26,127 nt of DNA from Candidatus Methanoperedens sp. (GCA_027460605.1 JAPZAN010000067.1:1-26127); one strand, 5' to 3'; shown: positions 1 to 8,715, counted from the first letter of the stretch. Made by a program: numbers and translations. The notes: generated by a model not told the origin, from the letters alone.

Positions 1-177
1 TTTGAACCGGAAATCATGAAGGAGGCACTTTCCATGGTAAAGAAGAACTGGAAGCTTGGCGATGCTATCCATTATGTTACTATGAAGAAACATGGTATCG
101 AAGAGATTGTTACCGATGACAGCCATTTCGATAATGTCGGGGGAATAAAGAGAATAGATATCCTGAAACTCAAGTAA
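1..177 (+). CDS. PIN-domain (VapC-like) protein, C-terminal part only
   Basis: The open frame runs in from the window edge and stops at TAA 175-177, leaving 58 residues. The piece contains GIEEIVTDDSHFDNVGGIKR near its end. This is the typical last part of a PIN ribonuclease fold: a strand with I-V-T-D-D, then a D-x-F-D-x-V loop carrying a late acidic metal-site residue. Many archaeal PIN proteins are toxins of VapBC-type toxin-antitoxin pairs that cut RNA. The antitoxin, if present, would lie upstream and is not seen. The next locus is another PIN toxin on the opposite strand, so the region is rich in toxin-antitoxin genes. The PIN call is fairly sure; the toxin role is inferred. Confidence 0.6.
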   Translation, partial: FEPEIMKEALSMVKKNWKLGDAIHYVTMKKHGIEEIVTDDSHFDNVGGIKRIDILKLK

Positions 178-411
178 ATCCATAAAATTAATATCTATTG
201 GGGCATTTAATTTCTAAAATCAACTGAATTCCGCAGGTAAAACTACATCCGCACTGGATTTTGGGGCGGGCTGGCGGCTGATGCACGCTGGTACCGCCGT
301 TGCATTTTGCAAAAAACCCACCACCGCCTTCGAATCCTTTGCCAGAGGCGGCGGATTCTTATAGATTTATGCAGCATGGATAAAATAGAAAGGAAGAGTT
401 AGCATTATTAA
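178..411. other. Intergenic stretch with GC-rich partly palindromic sequence
   Basis: No convincing gene lies here. After an AT-rich start, the part from about 255 to 360 is GC-rich, with short inverted arms such as GGCGG near 274 against CCGCC near 294, and CCGCC near 328 against GGCGG near 346. It lies between the convergent ends of two PIN genes and may serve as a terminator region. It contains a 15-nt word that recurs at 1182-1196. Confidence 0.4.
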
Positions 412-885
412 TCACAACAATTTTTTGATTTTTTCAAGCTCGATTTCCCTGACCAGAACAGAATCGACAGCATATTCTTCTGCATGGTCGTGCATTCCAC
501 CATCATCAGTAATCAATAATGCATTCTTGATATGCGCCAGCGCTATGAAATAGGAGTCAAATCCTGAACAGCCAGTAATCTTTGCAATATCCCATGCAGA
601 ATCAAATATTATATCCTCACTGACGAGTTCATACGAATCAAAAATACTTTTTGAAATCCTGCGTGCAAGATTTTTATCGGACAGCCTTTTTGCTACAGCC
701 GCAGTTTCAACAATACAAACATATGGAATATAGGTATCTATATCATTTTCTTCGATTGTTTTTATAATATATGTGCATTTTTTATGCGTTGCCATCTCTC
801 GTTCATAGTTCTCATCAGGGAGAGATCTTGCCGGTTTAAAAATACTTTTTATGAGTACTGAGGTATCCAAAACGCATTTATCCAT
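412..885 (-). CDS. PIN-domain toxin of a DUF104/PIN toxin-antitoxin pair
   Basis: This 157-residue PIN-domain protein is probably a metal-dependent ribonuclease toxin. The chosen start (ATG 885-883) gives MDKCVLDTSVLIKS, the standard PIN opening with the first catalytic Asp in the hydrophobic-D-T/S-S-V pattern. The longer frame to 918 would add 11 unconvincing residues. Later acidic residues fit the fold: an E in CIVETAAVA, and the D pair around CSGFDSYFIALA and LLITDDGGMHDHA, the usual third and fourth metal ligands. The gene overlaps the end of the upstream antitoxin gene by 8 nt, so the two are co-transcribed and probably translationally coupled. The family call is confident; RNase activity is inferred from the family. 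Confidence 0.8.
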   Translation of the reverse strand: MDKCVLDTSVLIKSIFKPARSLPDENYEREMATHKKCTYIIKTIEENDIDTYIPYVCIVETAAVAKRLSDKNLARRISKSIFDSYELVSEDIIFDSAWDIAKITGCSGFDSYFIALAHIKNALLITDDGGMHDHAEEYAVDSVLVREIELEKIKKLL

Positions 886-1072
886 AATATTTTTTCGTTC
901 TAATATTTTCCATGACATTGTCTATGTTTTCCCGTGCTTCAATTTCCCCCAGTTCCTGAAGCAATTTATAGAAGCTTTCCCTGATAGTTATTCGCACTCT
1001 TGTCTTTTCTTTCAGGTCTAATTTTCTTAATGGCTTTAGCACATCTTTTTCATATAAGGCTGTTATTTGCAT
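878..1072 (-). CDS. Antitoxin, DUF104 (AF2212-like) family
   Basis: This small protein of about 64 residues reads MQITALYEKDVLKPLRKLDL and then KEKTRVRITI. That is the pattern of archaeal DUF104/AF2212-like antitoxins: a short beta strand, Y-E-x-x-V-L-K-P-L, then a basic strand. The rest is a charged helix, which would be expected to bind the PIN toxin. Three in-frame ATGs exist (1084, 1078, 1072). The last matches the family start best, and a TATA-like sequence near 1103-1114 would place transcription start close to 1080-1085, favouring the shorter forms. It sits directly before the PIN toxin with an 8-nt overlap. Such antitoxins usually repress their own operon, but no operator is evident here. 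Confidence 0.7.
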   Translation of the reverse strand: MQITALYEKDVLKPLRKLDLKEKTRVRITIRESFYKLLQELGEIEARENIDNVMENIRTKKYYG

Positions 1073-1100
1073 ATGCATCCTCAAGTTATTTTGATTTATG

Positions 1101-1115
1101 AGTTTAAATATATGT
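1101..1115 (-). promoter_or_regulatory. TATA-like promoter of the toxin-antitoxin operon
   Basis: Read on the minus strand this stretch gives ATATATTTAAA, a good archaeal TATA box. It lies about 30-40 nt before the likely antitoxin start, so the transcript would be leaderless or have a very short leader. Assigned by eye only. Confidence 0.45.
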
Positions 1116-1158
1116 TGCTCATGGCTGATTTAAAAGGTCATTCATATACATGGTTATT

Positions 1159-1216
1159 CAGCCGCTTCGCGCTTCGGCTGTGCGGCTGATGCACGCCAGC
1201 CTTCGGCTTCACCAGG
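1159..1216. repeat. GC-rich palindromic intergenic element
   Basis: The element holds CAGCCG (1159-1164) facing CGGCTG (1175-1180), then a further hairpin-prone AGCCTTCGGCT segment around 1198-1208. It contains a 15-nt word (1182-1196) found identically at 274-288 on the other side of the toxin-antitoxin pair. It lies just beyond the stop of the 675-residue SUMF1-type gene, so it could act as that gene's 3' end or terminator, or be a small repetitive palindromic element. Confidence 0.45.
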
Positions 1217-1260
1217 GCATATTTTGTGGTAAATGGTAAAGGGGGTAAAGTGGTAAGTGG

Positions 1261-3288
1261 TTACAAAATCCTCAGAAGGCGAAAGCCGAGGACTTGGGAG
1301 CCGAAGCTCGGGTCGCTGATGAGGCGAGGCGCAGACCGGCAGTCTCTGGCCTTGGTGAATATGCTTCCGCCCCGAATGACACGGCCAGCGCCATCTCCTT
1401 CCCATGCATTGCCATCTGTTGGTGCACCGCTATAGCTGGTGTGATACATATCCTGCACCCATTCAAAGACATTTCCGTGCATATCGTACAAACCCCAAGG
1501 ATTAGGCTTTTTCTGACCAACCTCATGTGTCTTCATCCCTGAGTTTGCATCGTACCAGGCATAATCGCCAAGTTTTGATTCATCATCACCAAAGGAGTAT
1601 CTCGTTGTTGTTCCTGCACGGGCGGCATATTCCCATTCTGCCTCAGTCGGAAGCCTGTATTTGTTTCCCCCTTCTTTCTCGTTGAGCTTTTTGATGAACT
1701 CCTGAACATCATTCCATGAAACTTGCTCAACAGGTAGATTATCGCCTTTGAAATTTGAGGGATTGCTTCCCATGACATCACGCCACTGCTTCTGAGTAAC
1801 CTCATATTTGCCCATGTAGAAAGCATATGCGAGCTTTACACGATGGACTGGCCCTTCATCGCTGGATCTGCCTGCTTCATTTGCTTGAGAGCCCATATTA
1901 AACTCGCCCGTTGGTATCGAAACGAATTCCATGCCGATGGAGTTAGTGAGACTATTTTGGTCCTGGACTGGAGTAGGTGCAGGTGTAGATGGAATCATTG
2001 GAGTCGCTAAAGGAGTCTGTGCAACCGTTGGAGTAACTTTGATCGCTGGTGTTGATTCGACGGTTCCAGGCGCATTCGTCGCACCCGGCGCCGTCACCCA
2101 GTATCCAATCAGCACCACACCCAGCACCAGCGCCACGGCTAAAAACTTTATCTGAGAAAAACCTTTTTCCTTTTCACTTACACTTAACTTTTCTCTTTCT
2201 TTTGCTATGCGCTCTTCTTCCTGCCTCGCTTTCAGGCGTTCGCTTTCCCTCCTTTCTGCATCTTCACGCGCCTTCTTCTCCCTCAGCGCCCTCTCTTCCT
2301 GCTCCTTCAGCCTGCGCAAACGCTCCTGCTCTTCCTTTTCTTGCTTTTGCGCTTCCACCCTTTCCTTCTGCACCCCTTCATTCCACGAAGCAATATCCGA
2401 CCTCTGCACCACGCTGTCCTCAATCACCACATCCCCGCCGCAGGTGCCGTCCAGATTGCAGAAACTCAAAAGATTGCTTCTCTGTATAATGGAATCCTTT
2501 ATATGAATATTAAAAACAGGCTGAACCTTCCCGAGCCTCTCAAACTCCTTTGTAAGATTGCGCCCGATTTCAGCAAGAAGCCCTGTGATGTCGCCCGGGT
2601 CATTTCCAGAAGCGAGAACCTCGATACTCTCCGTATCCTTGCAGATAGCGCATTTTATCACAAGGTCTTTCTTCGTCACCTTTGTCTTGCCGTAATACCA
2701 CGCCTCGTATGTCTTCTCGTCCGTGGTCTTGAAGGTCTTTATATGCCGGACATCGTGAAGCTGGATTACATTCCTGCATATCCCCAGAAGCTCGGATATT
2801 TCCACCTTTTTAGGGATAGTATAGACCTTGCTGTCATGGAACTGGAGCCCTGATACCAGTTCCTTCAGCCTGCCGATATTGACATCCTGCTCTGTTCGGA
2901 ATATCGGGCAGACCACCTTTATTTTAAGAGGCTCCATCTGCACAGAATCAGGTCTTCCGAAGGCGTCCTTGAAACTGACGCGGCAGTTTACGTCAGTGCC
3001 TTCCTTTGCGCATATCAGGGGGTCGAGGTAAAAAGCGATAGTCCTGTCGGTATTCGGATTGATATTGCCAAGTTGAATCTTTCCCTTCTTTTCTGGATAT
3101 TCAGGCTCGCAGCGGTCAAAATGAAGTATCCTCTCATCGCTCTCAAGCTCAAGCGCTGCATCAAGGATGGCTAAGCTGGATTTGTTCTTTACGGATATCT
3201 TGACACGGATGCATCCCCCGAAAAACTCGGACTCGCGGAGTACTGTGGGTTTGATTTGAGGTTCGTGGGATGTATCTTTATTTTCCAT
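1261..3288 (-). CDS. Single-pass membrane protein with C-terminal SUMF1/formylglycine-enzyme-like domain
   Basis: This 675-residue protein has a clear order of parts. Residues 1-260 are a beta-rich domain of unknown type. Two copies of a D-S-x-x-Q-R-S motif follow (263-271 and 289-297). Next come a highly charged Glu/Arg/Lys coiled coil (about 305-375), one membrane helix (381-399), a Thr/Pro/Ala linker with SxTPAP-type repeats (400-445), and a SUMF1/FGE-sulfatase domain (450-673). The last shows NSIGMEFVSIPTGEF, YEVTQKQW, RLPTEAEWEYAAR, GLYDMHGNVFEW, a V-I-R-G-G-S motif and a GFR ending. The predicted topology puts the N-terminal half in the cytosol and SUMF1 outside. By eye, the paired active-site cysteines of true formylglycine-generating enzyme are missing, so a binding or structural role is more likely. 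The next gene upstream shares the first two thirds of this architecture. Confidence 0.75.
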   Translation of the reverse strand: MENKDTSHEPQIKPTVLRESEFFGGCIRVKISVKNKSSLAILDAALELESDERILHFDRCEPEYPEKKGKIQLGNINPNTDRTIAFYLDPLICAKEGTDVNCRVSFKDAFGRPDSVQMEPLKIKVVCPIFRTEQDVNIGRLKELVSGLQFHDSKVYTIPKKVEISELLGICRNVIQLHDVRHIKTFKTTDEKTYEAWYYGKTKVTKKDLVIKCAICKDTESIEVLASGNDPGDITGLLAEIGRNLTKEFERLGKVQPVFNIHIKDSIIQRSNLLSFCNLDGTCGGDVVIEDSVVQRSDIASWNEGVQKERVEAQKQEKEEQERLRRLKEQEERALREKKAREDAERRESERLKARQEEERIAKEREKLSVSEKEKGFSQIKFLAVALVLGVVLIGYWVTAPGATNAPGTVESTPAIKVTPTVAQTPLATPMIPSTPAPTPVQDQNSLTNSIGMEFVSIPTGEFNMGSQANEAGRSSDEGPVHRVKLAYAFYMGKYEVTQKQWRDVMGSNPSNFKGDNLPVEQVSWNDVQEFIKKLNEKEGGNKYRLPTEAEWEYAARAGTTTRYSFGDDESKLGDYAWYDANSGMKTHEVGQKKPNPWGLYDMHGNVFEWVQDMYHTSYSGAPTDGNAWEGDGAGRVIRGGSIFTKARDCRSAPRLISDPSFGSQVLGFRLLRIL

Positions 3289-3351
3289 CAGTTATCCTTT
3301 TTTCTTCGGAATAGTGGTCGAAATTCATGATGTAGTTGCAATTGCTTTTGA

Positions 3352-4797
3352 TTATCTTACCTCAACGACCTGATCAAGCAGCATCGCGTTAGAAGGTATG
3401 TGAACCAATTTTACATCATATTTTTTCCCCGATAGCAGGTTCACATTTCCATTTACCGCGGAATTCGTTACATATGCTCCCTCTTCAGTTGTTGCTGCAG
3501 CTATTATCTGATCCCCCACCTTAAATTCAATTCCTGCGGATGATATAACATAATTCGGAGGATTCCCCGCATGAACGATCGACAACTTCCATTCCCCCCC
3601 CATCAATGGATATCCACCCATGTGTGTTATCCTCATGTCCGCTTCTGCAGTATTAGGATTGTTTGAAGCGATTATATTCACTATTGGGGTAGCGGCACTC
3701 GTGTCACCAATCCCGAACACGAATGCAGAAATCACGCCTGCCAATAGAATAATAATAAAGACCATCCCGACAGCGACAAAAGCCTTTTTTCCCCATCCCC
3801 ATTTGTTTTTTCCTTGTGAATTCGGCTCGGTCTTTGGAATAAGCGGTTCTTTCTGCGTCTTTAGAGGTTCCCCTGCTACAGCATTTTGTCTTTCTTTTTC
3901 TTTTATTTCCGCAATTTGCCTTGCTTTTCTTTCTTCTTCCCTTCTCTTCCTCTCCTCCCCCTCTTTTATCTCGGTACGCTGCACCATGCTATCTTTGATT
4001 TTAATCGATGGCGCACCTTCCTCCATAGAAATAGTTGACCTCTGCACCACGGAATCAATGATATTAATGACCTGCTCCTTCCTGATAATTCCAATCTCCC
4101 GTGCGCTGGCGCTTATCACAAGGTGGCGGAGATTATCCAGGGTTTCATTCAAAAAACCGTTCAAGCCATGGCTTTTATCCGAGCTTGCACGCAGCAGAAC
4201 CTGCGTCAACCCTTCGTATTCCTTTACCACAGCAGTTAAAAGATAATATGCCTTCTCTCCAACCGCATCACCAGCAAGATAGAGTATTTTTCCATTCTCG
4301 ACAGGAAATTCATCCACCTTATAAAGCCTGTTCTTGCATGTATGAGCAATAAAATCCACGAGTTTTGCTACGCTTACTCCCTCAAAATTCACCCCGCGCT
4401 CTTCCAGATACCCTGAGTTTGACAGCCTGAGAAAATCAGCCCTCGTAATCGGTTTCTCTTTCAGGAAAGGACAGACGCAATGAACTTCTTTGGGGCGCAT
4501 CTGTTCCAGATGCTTCTTCCACTGGTGGTCTTTGTAACGCACCGTTGCGCCGATTTCTTCTTTATGGATGCAGCCAAGCGGTTTCAGTATAAATTTCGCT
4601 GTTCGCGGTACAGTTGGCGGGATATTGCCAAGCTTCTGTATCTTATCGCCTTCAATCTCAAAAAGGGATTCCGTATAATCCAGTATAACCTCGACATCAG
4701 AAATAGCAGAGTCACTGTTATTGATTACCCTGACCCCGAACCTGACATTGTTGTCAGGCAGGACTTCATAGCCGCGTTTTATTTCGATGTCAGGCAT
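3352..4797 (-). CDS. Single-pass membrane protein with C-terminal archaeal pilin-type beta domain; paralogue of the SUMF1-type neighbour
   Basis: This 481-residue protein starts with the same kind of beta-rich cytosolic domain as the downstream gene: a Cys-rich VHCVCPFL segment near 105-112 here matches KVVCPIF there. It carries the same twice-repeated motif, IIDSVVQRS at 246-254 and IKDSMVQRT at 267-275, then a charged coil (about 278-305). A membrane helix (338-360) ends in ISAFVFGIGDTSAA and leads into a beta domain with MRITHMGGYPLMGGEWKLSI. The helix plus domain resemble the archaeal pilin N-terminal family (PF07790, formerly DUF1628), although here it is not at the N terminus. The two genes lie in tandem, 63 nt apart, probably in one operon. 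The function is unknown. The shared inside part and different outside part suggest a pair of sensors or surface anchors. Confidence 0.65.
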   Translation of the reverse strand: MPDIEIKRGYEVLPDNNVRFGVRVINNSDSAISDVEVILDYTESLFEIEGDKIQKLGNIPPTVPRTAKFILKPLGCIHKEEIGATVRYKDHQWKKHLEQMRPKEVHCVCPFLKEKPITRADFLRLSNSGYLEERGVNFEGVSVAKLVDFIAHTCKNRLYKVDEFPVENGKILYLAGDAVGEKAYYLLTAVVKEYEGLTQVLLRASSDKSHGLNGFLNETLDNLRHLVISASAREIGIIRKEQVINIIDSVVQRSTISMEEGAPSIKIKDSMVQRTEIKEGEERKRREEERKARQIAEIKEKERQNAVAGEPLKTQKEPLIPKTEPNSQGKNKWGWGKKAFVAVGMVFIIILLAGVISAFVFGIGDTSAATPIVNIIASNNPNTAEADMRITHMGGYPLMGGEWKLSIVHAGNPPNYVISSAGIEFKVGDQIIAAATTEEGAYVTNSAVNGNVNLLSGKKYDVKLVHIPSNAMLLDQVVEVR

Positions 4798-4909
4798 TTC
4801 ATGACCACCATGGATGCATAATATGCTTAAGAGGATAAAAAAGCTTGCAGACTCTCACTCACCTTTGCCAGCGGTTAATCATGAGCCATCCGCCTGTTCA
4901 TGTTTCTTC

Positions 4910-7057
4910 CTATAGCCTGTCTTTATATTTGCTGTATAAAAAGGATGCACCCATGAGTATCGCACCCAGTACCATGAAAGACATAATCCGGTATAATGTT
5001 TCCAGCCCCGCGAGATCGAAAATAAAAACCCTGACTATGGTCAATAACAACAATCCTATTCCTGCTTTCCTTACAATGCTTGATTCATACCTGAATCCGA
5101 CTATCAATATTGCTATAGCCTCTATAGCCCACGCTGCCGATATCAATCCACCCTTTAACTCAAGCGCGAGTATCAAAGTAGTGAGAAGAACCCCGCCGAT
5201 AAGATAATATTTCCAGTATTCGTTTTCATATTCCAGTTTGTTCCTGTTCTTAAAGTACAGGATGGAACTGGCATAAAAAATTATTATCGGTATCAGGAAC
5301 GCAAAAAACCTTGTGCTTCTAAAGAGATTATCAATATCGAATCCTCTTAATCCGGTATCCATAAAGAGAATCTTGGCAATGATTATTATCCCGACGATGT
5401 TGGCTAATACTCTGATGCGTTCATTGTAACGGAAACCTAAAAGCAACAGTATGAACCCCTCTATAGACCATGCAATAGTGATCCACCCATCATTTAACTC
5501 AAGCGCAAGTATCAATGTAGTGAGAAGTACCCCGCCGATAAGGTAATATTCCCAGAATTTGCTTTCATATTCCGGTTTATCCTTGTTTTTAAAGTACATG
5601 GCGGAGCTGGCATAGAATGTTATTATTGTTATCAGGAAAGTAAAAACCCTTGTACTTTTAAAGATATTATCAATGTCAAATGCTCCCAATCCTGTATCTA
5701 TAAAGAGCGTCTTGACAAGGGCAATTATTCCAACGATGTTGCCGAAAACCCTGAGTCCGAGTGCTTTATATCGGAAACCCATTATCAGCAGGACAAACCC
5801 TTCTATAGCCCATGCAAAGGTAATCCATTGATAGTTGAATTGCACTGGTATTGCTATAGTAATGAACGTCGTACACAATGTCAGGTAAATAGCGAACAAT
5901 TCTTTTGCATTCTTATTCAGGGCAGCATAAGCCAGGCATAGATAAACACCTGCCACCATCATTGTGAAAAGACCTGCGTATATCTTATAATTCGCATTAA
6001 TAACCGAATAAAATAACCCATAAGAAAATATGGCATTAAGAGCCACTATCAATATGCCATGATAGGATTCGGGTATCTTGAATAAAACGGACTGGAAATT
6101 TTCCAGTGAAGCTGCTTCATCAGATGGTTTCCGGATGGTGTATGCCAGTGCTGTAAATATTATGAAATAGATTGATAAAAACAAAGCATTTATTGCGAAA
6201 TCTTCCGGCTGGTTGTTGCCATAAAGCCACGAAATATGGGTGACATAAACAGCTACCAGTCCGCCAATTGCCATATTTATCCACCCCTTTCGCTGGACTA
6301 TAATTACAAGCCCGCCTGTGAGCACTGTGGCATAAACGAGGGCGTATTCGCTTATGTCGCCGAGGAATGGAATAATGTAACCCAGAAAGAATGCTTCCGA
6401 TGCTATGACCATTGAGCTATATCTCAATGAGAGAAATACAGCAAAAACAATGATCAAGCCAAGCAATATCATGTCAATATCTGCTGGTATCAGCCTGTAT
6501 GGGTTATAAGCGGTGTATATAATCAGGTATAATACAGCAAACCCCCCGCCTGTGAGGGTTCTTGAGAGGTATTCATATTTTTTCTCATACTTTTTATTAT
6601 TGAGGAATCCCCCTGCAACCAGCATAACGAGCCCTACAAAGATACCTAAACCAACTTTTTCCACGGGGCTCATAAGATGCCGGTCATAAAGATATTTGAG
6701 GAATAAGACCATTCCGATGAATATCGAGATTATTCCGATGCGGCTGAACCATTTTTTACCGATGTTCTCTTCAAAACCAATTTTTTCCCCCTTAAAAAAC
6801 GGTTCTTTCTTCCCTTCAAATCCTGGTTCTTTTTCCTCTTCTAATTCCGGTTCTTGCTCCTCTTTAAGATATTCTTCCTCTTGTTTTTCAGGTTTGACGG
6901 TAATTTTTCCAACTGCAGGTTTTACCTGTGTTTCCACAAATTCTGAATAAATATCTAATCTATCCTCGACGGAATGAATTTGCGTTTTGATGTTTTTAAT
7001 CTCTTCTCTTATTTTTGCAAGCTCGTTGTAGATTTCGCCCGGACTGATTCCACCCAT
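4910..7057 (-). CDS. DUF2339-type polytopic membrane protein with internal repeats
   Basis: The protein has about 715 residues from the chosen start (ATG 7057-7055), which gives MGGISPGEIYNELAKIREEI. An AGGAAA sequence sits about 9 nt upstream. The longer frame to 7207 adds an odd basic stretch and is disfavoured. The N-terminal 40 residues form a coiled coil, followed by a Glu/Lys/Pro-rich linker (KPEKQEEEYLKEEQEPE and on). A long series of hydrophobic helices, probably around 20, follows. This layout matches DUF2339 membrane proteins of unknown function. The C-terminal third is made of three related units of about 113 residues, starting near residues 415, 529 and 642; each has W-I-x-x-A-W-x-I-E and G-F-R-Y motifs. 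The repeats are visible in the DNA as well. No enzymatic motif was seen. Confidence 0.75.
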   Translation of the reverse strand: MGGISPGEIYNELAKIREEIKNIKTQIHSVEDRLDIYSEFVETQVKPAVGKITVKPEKQEEEYLKEEQEPELEEEKEPGFEGKKEPFFKGEKIGFEENIGKKWFSRIGIISIFIGMVLFLKYLYDRHLMSPVEKVGLGIFVGLVMLVAGGFLNNKKYEKKYEYLSRTLTGGGFAVLYLIIYTAYNPYRLIPADIDMILLGLIIVFAVFLSLRYSSMVIASEAFFLGYIIPFLGDISEYALVYATVLTGGLVIIVQRKGWINMAIGGLVAVYVTHISWLYGNNQPEDFAINALFLSIYFIIFTALAYTIRKPSDEAASLENFQSVLFKIPESYHGILIVALNAIFSYGLFYSVINANYKIYAGLFTMMVAGVYLCLAYAALNKNAKELFAIYLTLCTTFITIAIPVQFNYQWITFAWAIEGFVLLIMGFRYKALGLRVFGNIVGIIALVKTLFIDTGLGAFDIDNIFKSTRVFTFLITIITFYASSAMYFKNKDKPEYESKFWEYYLIGGVLLTTLILALELNDGWITIAWSIEGFILLLLGFRYNERIRVLANIVGIIIIAKILFMDTGLRGFDIDNLFRSTRFFAFLIPIIIFYASSILYFKNRNKLEYENEYWKYYLIGGVLLTTLILALELKGGLISAAWAIEAIAILIVGFRYESSIVRKAGIGLLLLTIVRVFIFDLAGLETLYRIMSFMVLGAILMGASFLYSKYKDRL
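5126..5812 (-). repeat. Tandem intragenic repeat, period about 339-342 bp
   Basis: The stretches starting near 5122, 5461 and 5803 are similar at DNA level, for example around CTATAG(C/A)CCA and CTCAAGCGC(G/A)AGTATCAA. They are spaced 339 nt (5122 to 5461) and 342 nt (5461 to 5803). They encode the duplicated blocks of the DUF2339 protein. The two units nearest the 3' end are the most alike, so this looks like a fairly recent in-frame duplication. Confidence 0.7.
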
Positions 7058-7216
7058 ACAATTCATTTCCTGATTATTTCGGTATCTGCCATTTTTGTGC
7101 CATCGCACAGAAGCCCAATAATGCAGAAGGGGATAAAATAGTTTACTGATTCTTAATATTTTCCTCCCCGCAAGCCTTATTAGCGCCAAAACCATTCTTA
7201 AAATCAAGGTGAAATT

Positions 7217-7372
7217 ATGTGTCTTGTAGATTCTTCTACTACCGTTGACATCGACTCCGGAGAACTGGGCGCAGCAGAATATTATTGCAACGAATGCAAG
7301 AATAAATTCAAAGCATTAGGAAAAAGGATTCGCTGCCCCGCCTGCATGTCCGCCAATGTGAAAAAAGTTTAA
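7217..7372 (+). CDS. Small zinc-ribbon protein (51 residues)
   Basis: A short gene starts at ATG 7217, with AAGGTGA 5-11 nt upstream, a good archaeal ribosome site. It ends at TAA 7370-7372. The protein has CNEC (residues 24-27) and CPAC (40-43), separated by 12 residues in the order C-x2-C-x12-C-x2-C, a classic zinc ribbon, and ends in a basic tail. The layout resembles RpoP-like and other small archaeal zinc-ribbon proteins, but it lacks enough of the RpoP sequence to be named so. It sits alone on the plus strand between minus-strand genes. The partner (RNA, DNA or protein) is unknown. Confidence 0.7.
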   Translation: MCLVDSSTTVDIDSGELGAAEYYCNECKNKFKALGKRIRCPACMSANVKKV

Positions 7373-7383
7373 AAACCCGACAA

Positions 7384-8715
7384 TTATAAATCCAGGTACG
7401 TGTACCTGTTCATGACATTTTTATAATTATTCAATATATCATCAGCATCCGCCTTTGACAAACCATTCTCCCGCAATGCCTGGTTCACTTCCGATTCAAA
7501 CGCTTCAAGAAGATAACTATTATTATATTTGACATACCCAAGGACATCACAAATCCTGTCACCGTTAACGATTTGTTTAATGTGCCATTCGCCGCTGTCA
7601 TCTATTATTATATGCGCCTCGTTTGCAGCCCCGAATAAATTATGATAATCCCCTATGGTATCTTGGTACGCGCCAATCATCAGGACAGCGAGATAGTAAG
7701 AGCCGTTGTTAAGCTCATGCAATTCAAGGACTTCTTTAACATCCTTCAGGTCCACGAATTTATCAATCTCCCCGTCCGAATCGCATGTGATATCCACGAT
7801 AGTTCCGTACTGGGTTGGTTTCTCATTGGCGCGGCTTATCGGAACCACCGGGAACAATTGCTTTATTGCCCAGAAATCGGGAACAGACTGGAAAACCGAG
7901 AAATTGCCGATGTATTTTTTGGACAATAGCTTATTCAGGTCTTCAAAATCGTCGGATTTGTTCTGGGTTTCCTTGGCAAAAGCTGCGGCTTTTTCACATA
8001 TCTGCCAGAAAAGAATCTCCCCTTCGGACTTATCCTCAAGCTCAAGTTCGCCGAGATTGAAGAGGGATAGAAGTTCTTCACGATGAAGCAGCGCGTCATG
8101 GTAATACTCTTCATAGTTTTTGATGTTTATTTCCTTTGACCCGTCGTAAAGTTCTTTTATTATATGAGGTTCATTACCGCGCAGCTCCACCTGCCTGTTG
8201 AGGTTGCCGTTCTTGCTGCCTTTGATATTGATAACCAGCACGGAATGATACGCAGAAATCGCCCTTCCGCTTTCAGATAAAATTATCGGGTGGGAGACAT
8301 TCTCCTCGTCGCATACCTCTTTTAAAGAATAGACCACGTTGTTGGCATATTCCTGGATAGAGTAATTGGCGCTGGCGTCCGATGATGTCTTGCTGCCGTC
8401 ATAATCAAGCCCAAGACCTCCACCGATATTGAAATATTTGATATTGATGTGCTTGACTTTAATTTTCGCGTACACCCTTGCCGCTTCTTTGACGGCTTTC
8501 TGGATTCTTCTTATCTCGGTTATCTGGGAGCCGATATGGAAATGAAGCAACTGCAACTGGTCAAGCATATTGTATTCGGCGATAATTTTTATGCATTCAA
8601 GTATTTCAGTTGTAGTAAGACCGAACTTTGCGGATTCCCCGCCGGATTCGACCCATTTCCCGCTTCCTTTTGAGTATAACTTCACCCTTATGCCTATAAG
8701 CGGTTTTACTCCCAT
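7384..8715 (-). pseudogene. speA: Biosynthetic arginine decarboxylase, C-terminal part of a broken gene
   Basis: The fragment encodes the later barrel and C-terminal part of a bacterial-type, PLP-dependent arginine decarboxylase (arginine to agmatine, the first step of one polyamine route). It shows KGSGKW, SGGESAKFGL, LLHFHIGSQ, NIGGGLGLDYDGS and ILSESGRA, with late motifs DFWAIKQLFP and MIGAYQDTIGDYHNLFG, all standard for SpeA. It has no proper start: the first methionine (MGVKPLIGIRVKL) lies within the fold. The N-terminal part is in a different frame, and the two pieces overlap at 8706-8715. About 45 residues that should join them are missing. The product as written is unlikely to be active unless the damage is a sequencing or assembly artefact. 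Confidence 0.85.

Noticed and set aside
2049..2853. Plus-strand open frames opposite the SUMF1-type gene
   Set aside because: They are low-complexity Ser/Pro/Leu-rich mirrors of the charged coil region on the minus strand.
7066..7207. Longer N terminus for the DUF2339 protein
   Set aside because: The extra residues do not fit the coiled-coil start of the family, and the ribosome site favours ATG 7057.
7217..7372. Naming the zinc-ribbon gene rpoP
   Set aside because: The C-x2-C-x12-C-x2-C spacing is similar, but the usual RpoP R-G-V-R-C-P-Y-C-G sequence is not matched well.
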